From Anaerolineae bacterium (GTDB lineage Bacteria > Chloroflexota > Anaerolineae > JAAYZQ01), in the NCBI GenBank assembly GCA_016929795.1, contig JAFGIA010000010.1:1-15597 (forward strand): DNA of 15,597 bases, given 5' to 3'. Position 1 is the stretch's first letter; each line of letters starts with the position of its first letter. The position numbers and the translations under genes were made by a program. The notes under the pieces were generated by a model that searched no databases, was not told where the DNA came from, and worked only from the letters and a program-made list of their open reading frames with translations. Below are positions 15,438-15,597 of the stretch, piece after piece.

Positions 15438-15466
15438 ATTATAACATGCCTGGCGACACCAGGCAA
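15438..15466 (-). promoter_or_regulatory. sigma-70-type promoter for the pseudokinase gene
   Basis: On the minus strand TTGCCT (15466-15461), a 17-bp spacer and TATAAT (15443-15438) with TG one base upstream as an extended -10. The expected start near 15431 gives a leader of about 88 nt. No similarly good promoter was seen before the four following genes, so this probably drives all five. Confidence 0.65.
15448..15464. promoter_or_regulatory. inverted repeat between -35 and -10 of the pseudokinase promoter
   Basis: GCCTGG (15448-15453) and CCAGGC (15459-15464) are perfect complements around CGACA, centred in the promoter spacer and covering four bases of the -35. The placement suits a repressor operator; the repressor is unknown. 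Confidence 0.4.
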
Positions 15467-15518
15467 GAGATCGACCCTGCCCGATACCGGACGAATAGCT
15501 GACAGTGTGCCAGGGTGC

Positions 15519-15533
15519 TGCCCAGGTTGGGCA
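15519..15533. repeat. short inverted repeat in the divergent intergenic region
   Basis: TGCCCA and TGGGCA pair around GGT. It lies between the pseudokinase promoter and a plus-strand promoter, with no T-run. It could be an operator; weak evidence. Nothing else gene-like was seen between 15470 and 15560. Confidence 0.3.
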
Positions 15534-15564
15534 CGCGGCCGGTGAGATAGGAAAGCTGCCCATA

Positions 15565-15592
15565 TTGACGCCCACGGACGATAGAGTATACT
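15565..15592 (+). promoter_or_regulatory. plus-strand promoter pointing off the right edge
   Basis: TTGACG (15565-15570), a 16-bp spacer and TATACT (15587-15592). It would drive a gene beyond the window, divergent from the pseudokinase operon. Confidence 0.5.
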
Positions 15593-15597
15593 AATAG

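Overview
The window looks like a GC-rich bacterial chromosome, most probably a member of the Chloroflexota (Anaerolineae/Caldilineae-like). This assignment is inferred from protein style: a DNRLRE domain joined to a CTPGYWKNH-type domain, a DUF11-repeat surface protein ending in an IYLPLV motif, a remnant of an M14 carboxypeptidase, and kinase-like proteins carrying a zinc ribbon. No rRNA, tRNA, CRISPR array or intact insertion sequence was seen.

Left block (1-6762, all on the minus strand; transcription runs right to left). In transcription order it holds a small membrane protein (6514-6762), a canonical OmpR/PhoB-type response regulator (5631-6317), a second OmpR-type regulator whose receiver lacks the phospho-acceptor Asp (4775-5467), an O-antigen ligase/polymerase with C-terminal TPRs (2681-4627), a membrane-anchored family 2 glycosyltransferase (1405-2643), a secreted DNRLRE protein that looks circularly permuted (302-1252), and the start of an acyl carrier protein running off the left edge (1-139). 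Sigma-70-type promoters are readable in front of the small membrane protein and the canonical regulator. A GGTTAA repeat array precedes the degenerate regulator. A hairpin that would mask the ribosome binding site precedes the ligase. The content suggests regulated surface polysaccharide work.

Middle (6763-10080). A short, start-less fragment of an M14 zinc carboxypeptidase (6865-7083, plus strand) is bracketed by an 8-bp direct repeat. It is followed by the only large plus-strand gene, a 990-residue single-pass membrane protein with six DUF11-like repeats and a PKD-like domain.

Right block (10136-15343, minus strand). A predicted pseudokinase with a zinc ribbon is followed, after 84 nt, by a tightly packed set: a DUF4037 nucleotidyltransferase-like protein, a tandem SUKH (SMI1/KNR4) protein, an ANT(6)/AadE-type aminoglycoside adenylyltransferase and a stand-alone E2/CAT-fold acyltransferase. 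Gaps inside the set are 20 nt, 8 nt and a 1-nt stop/start overlap, so it is very probably one operon. This block is the best candidate for an undescribed system: two nucleotidyltransferases, an acyltransferase and an immunity-type fold downstream of a catalytically broken kinase. A well-formed promoter with an inverted repeat between its -35 and -10 elements precedes the pseudokinase, and a divergent plus-strand promoter points off the right edge.
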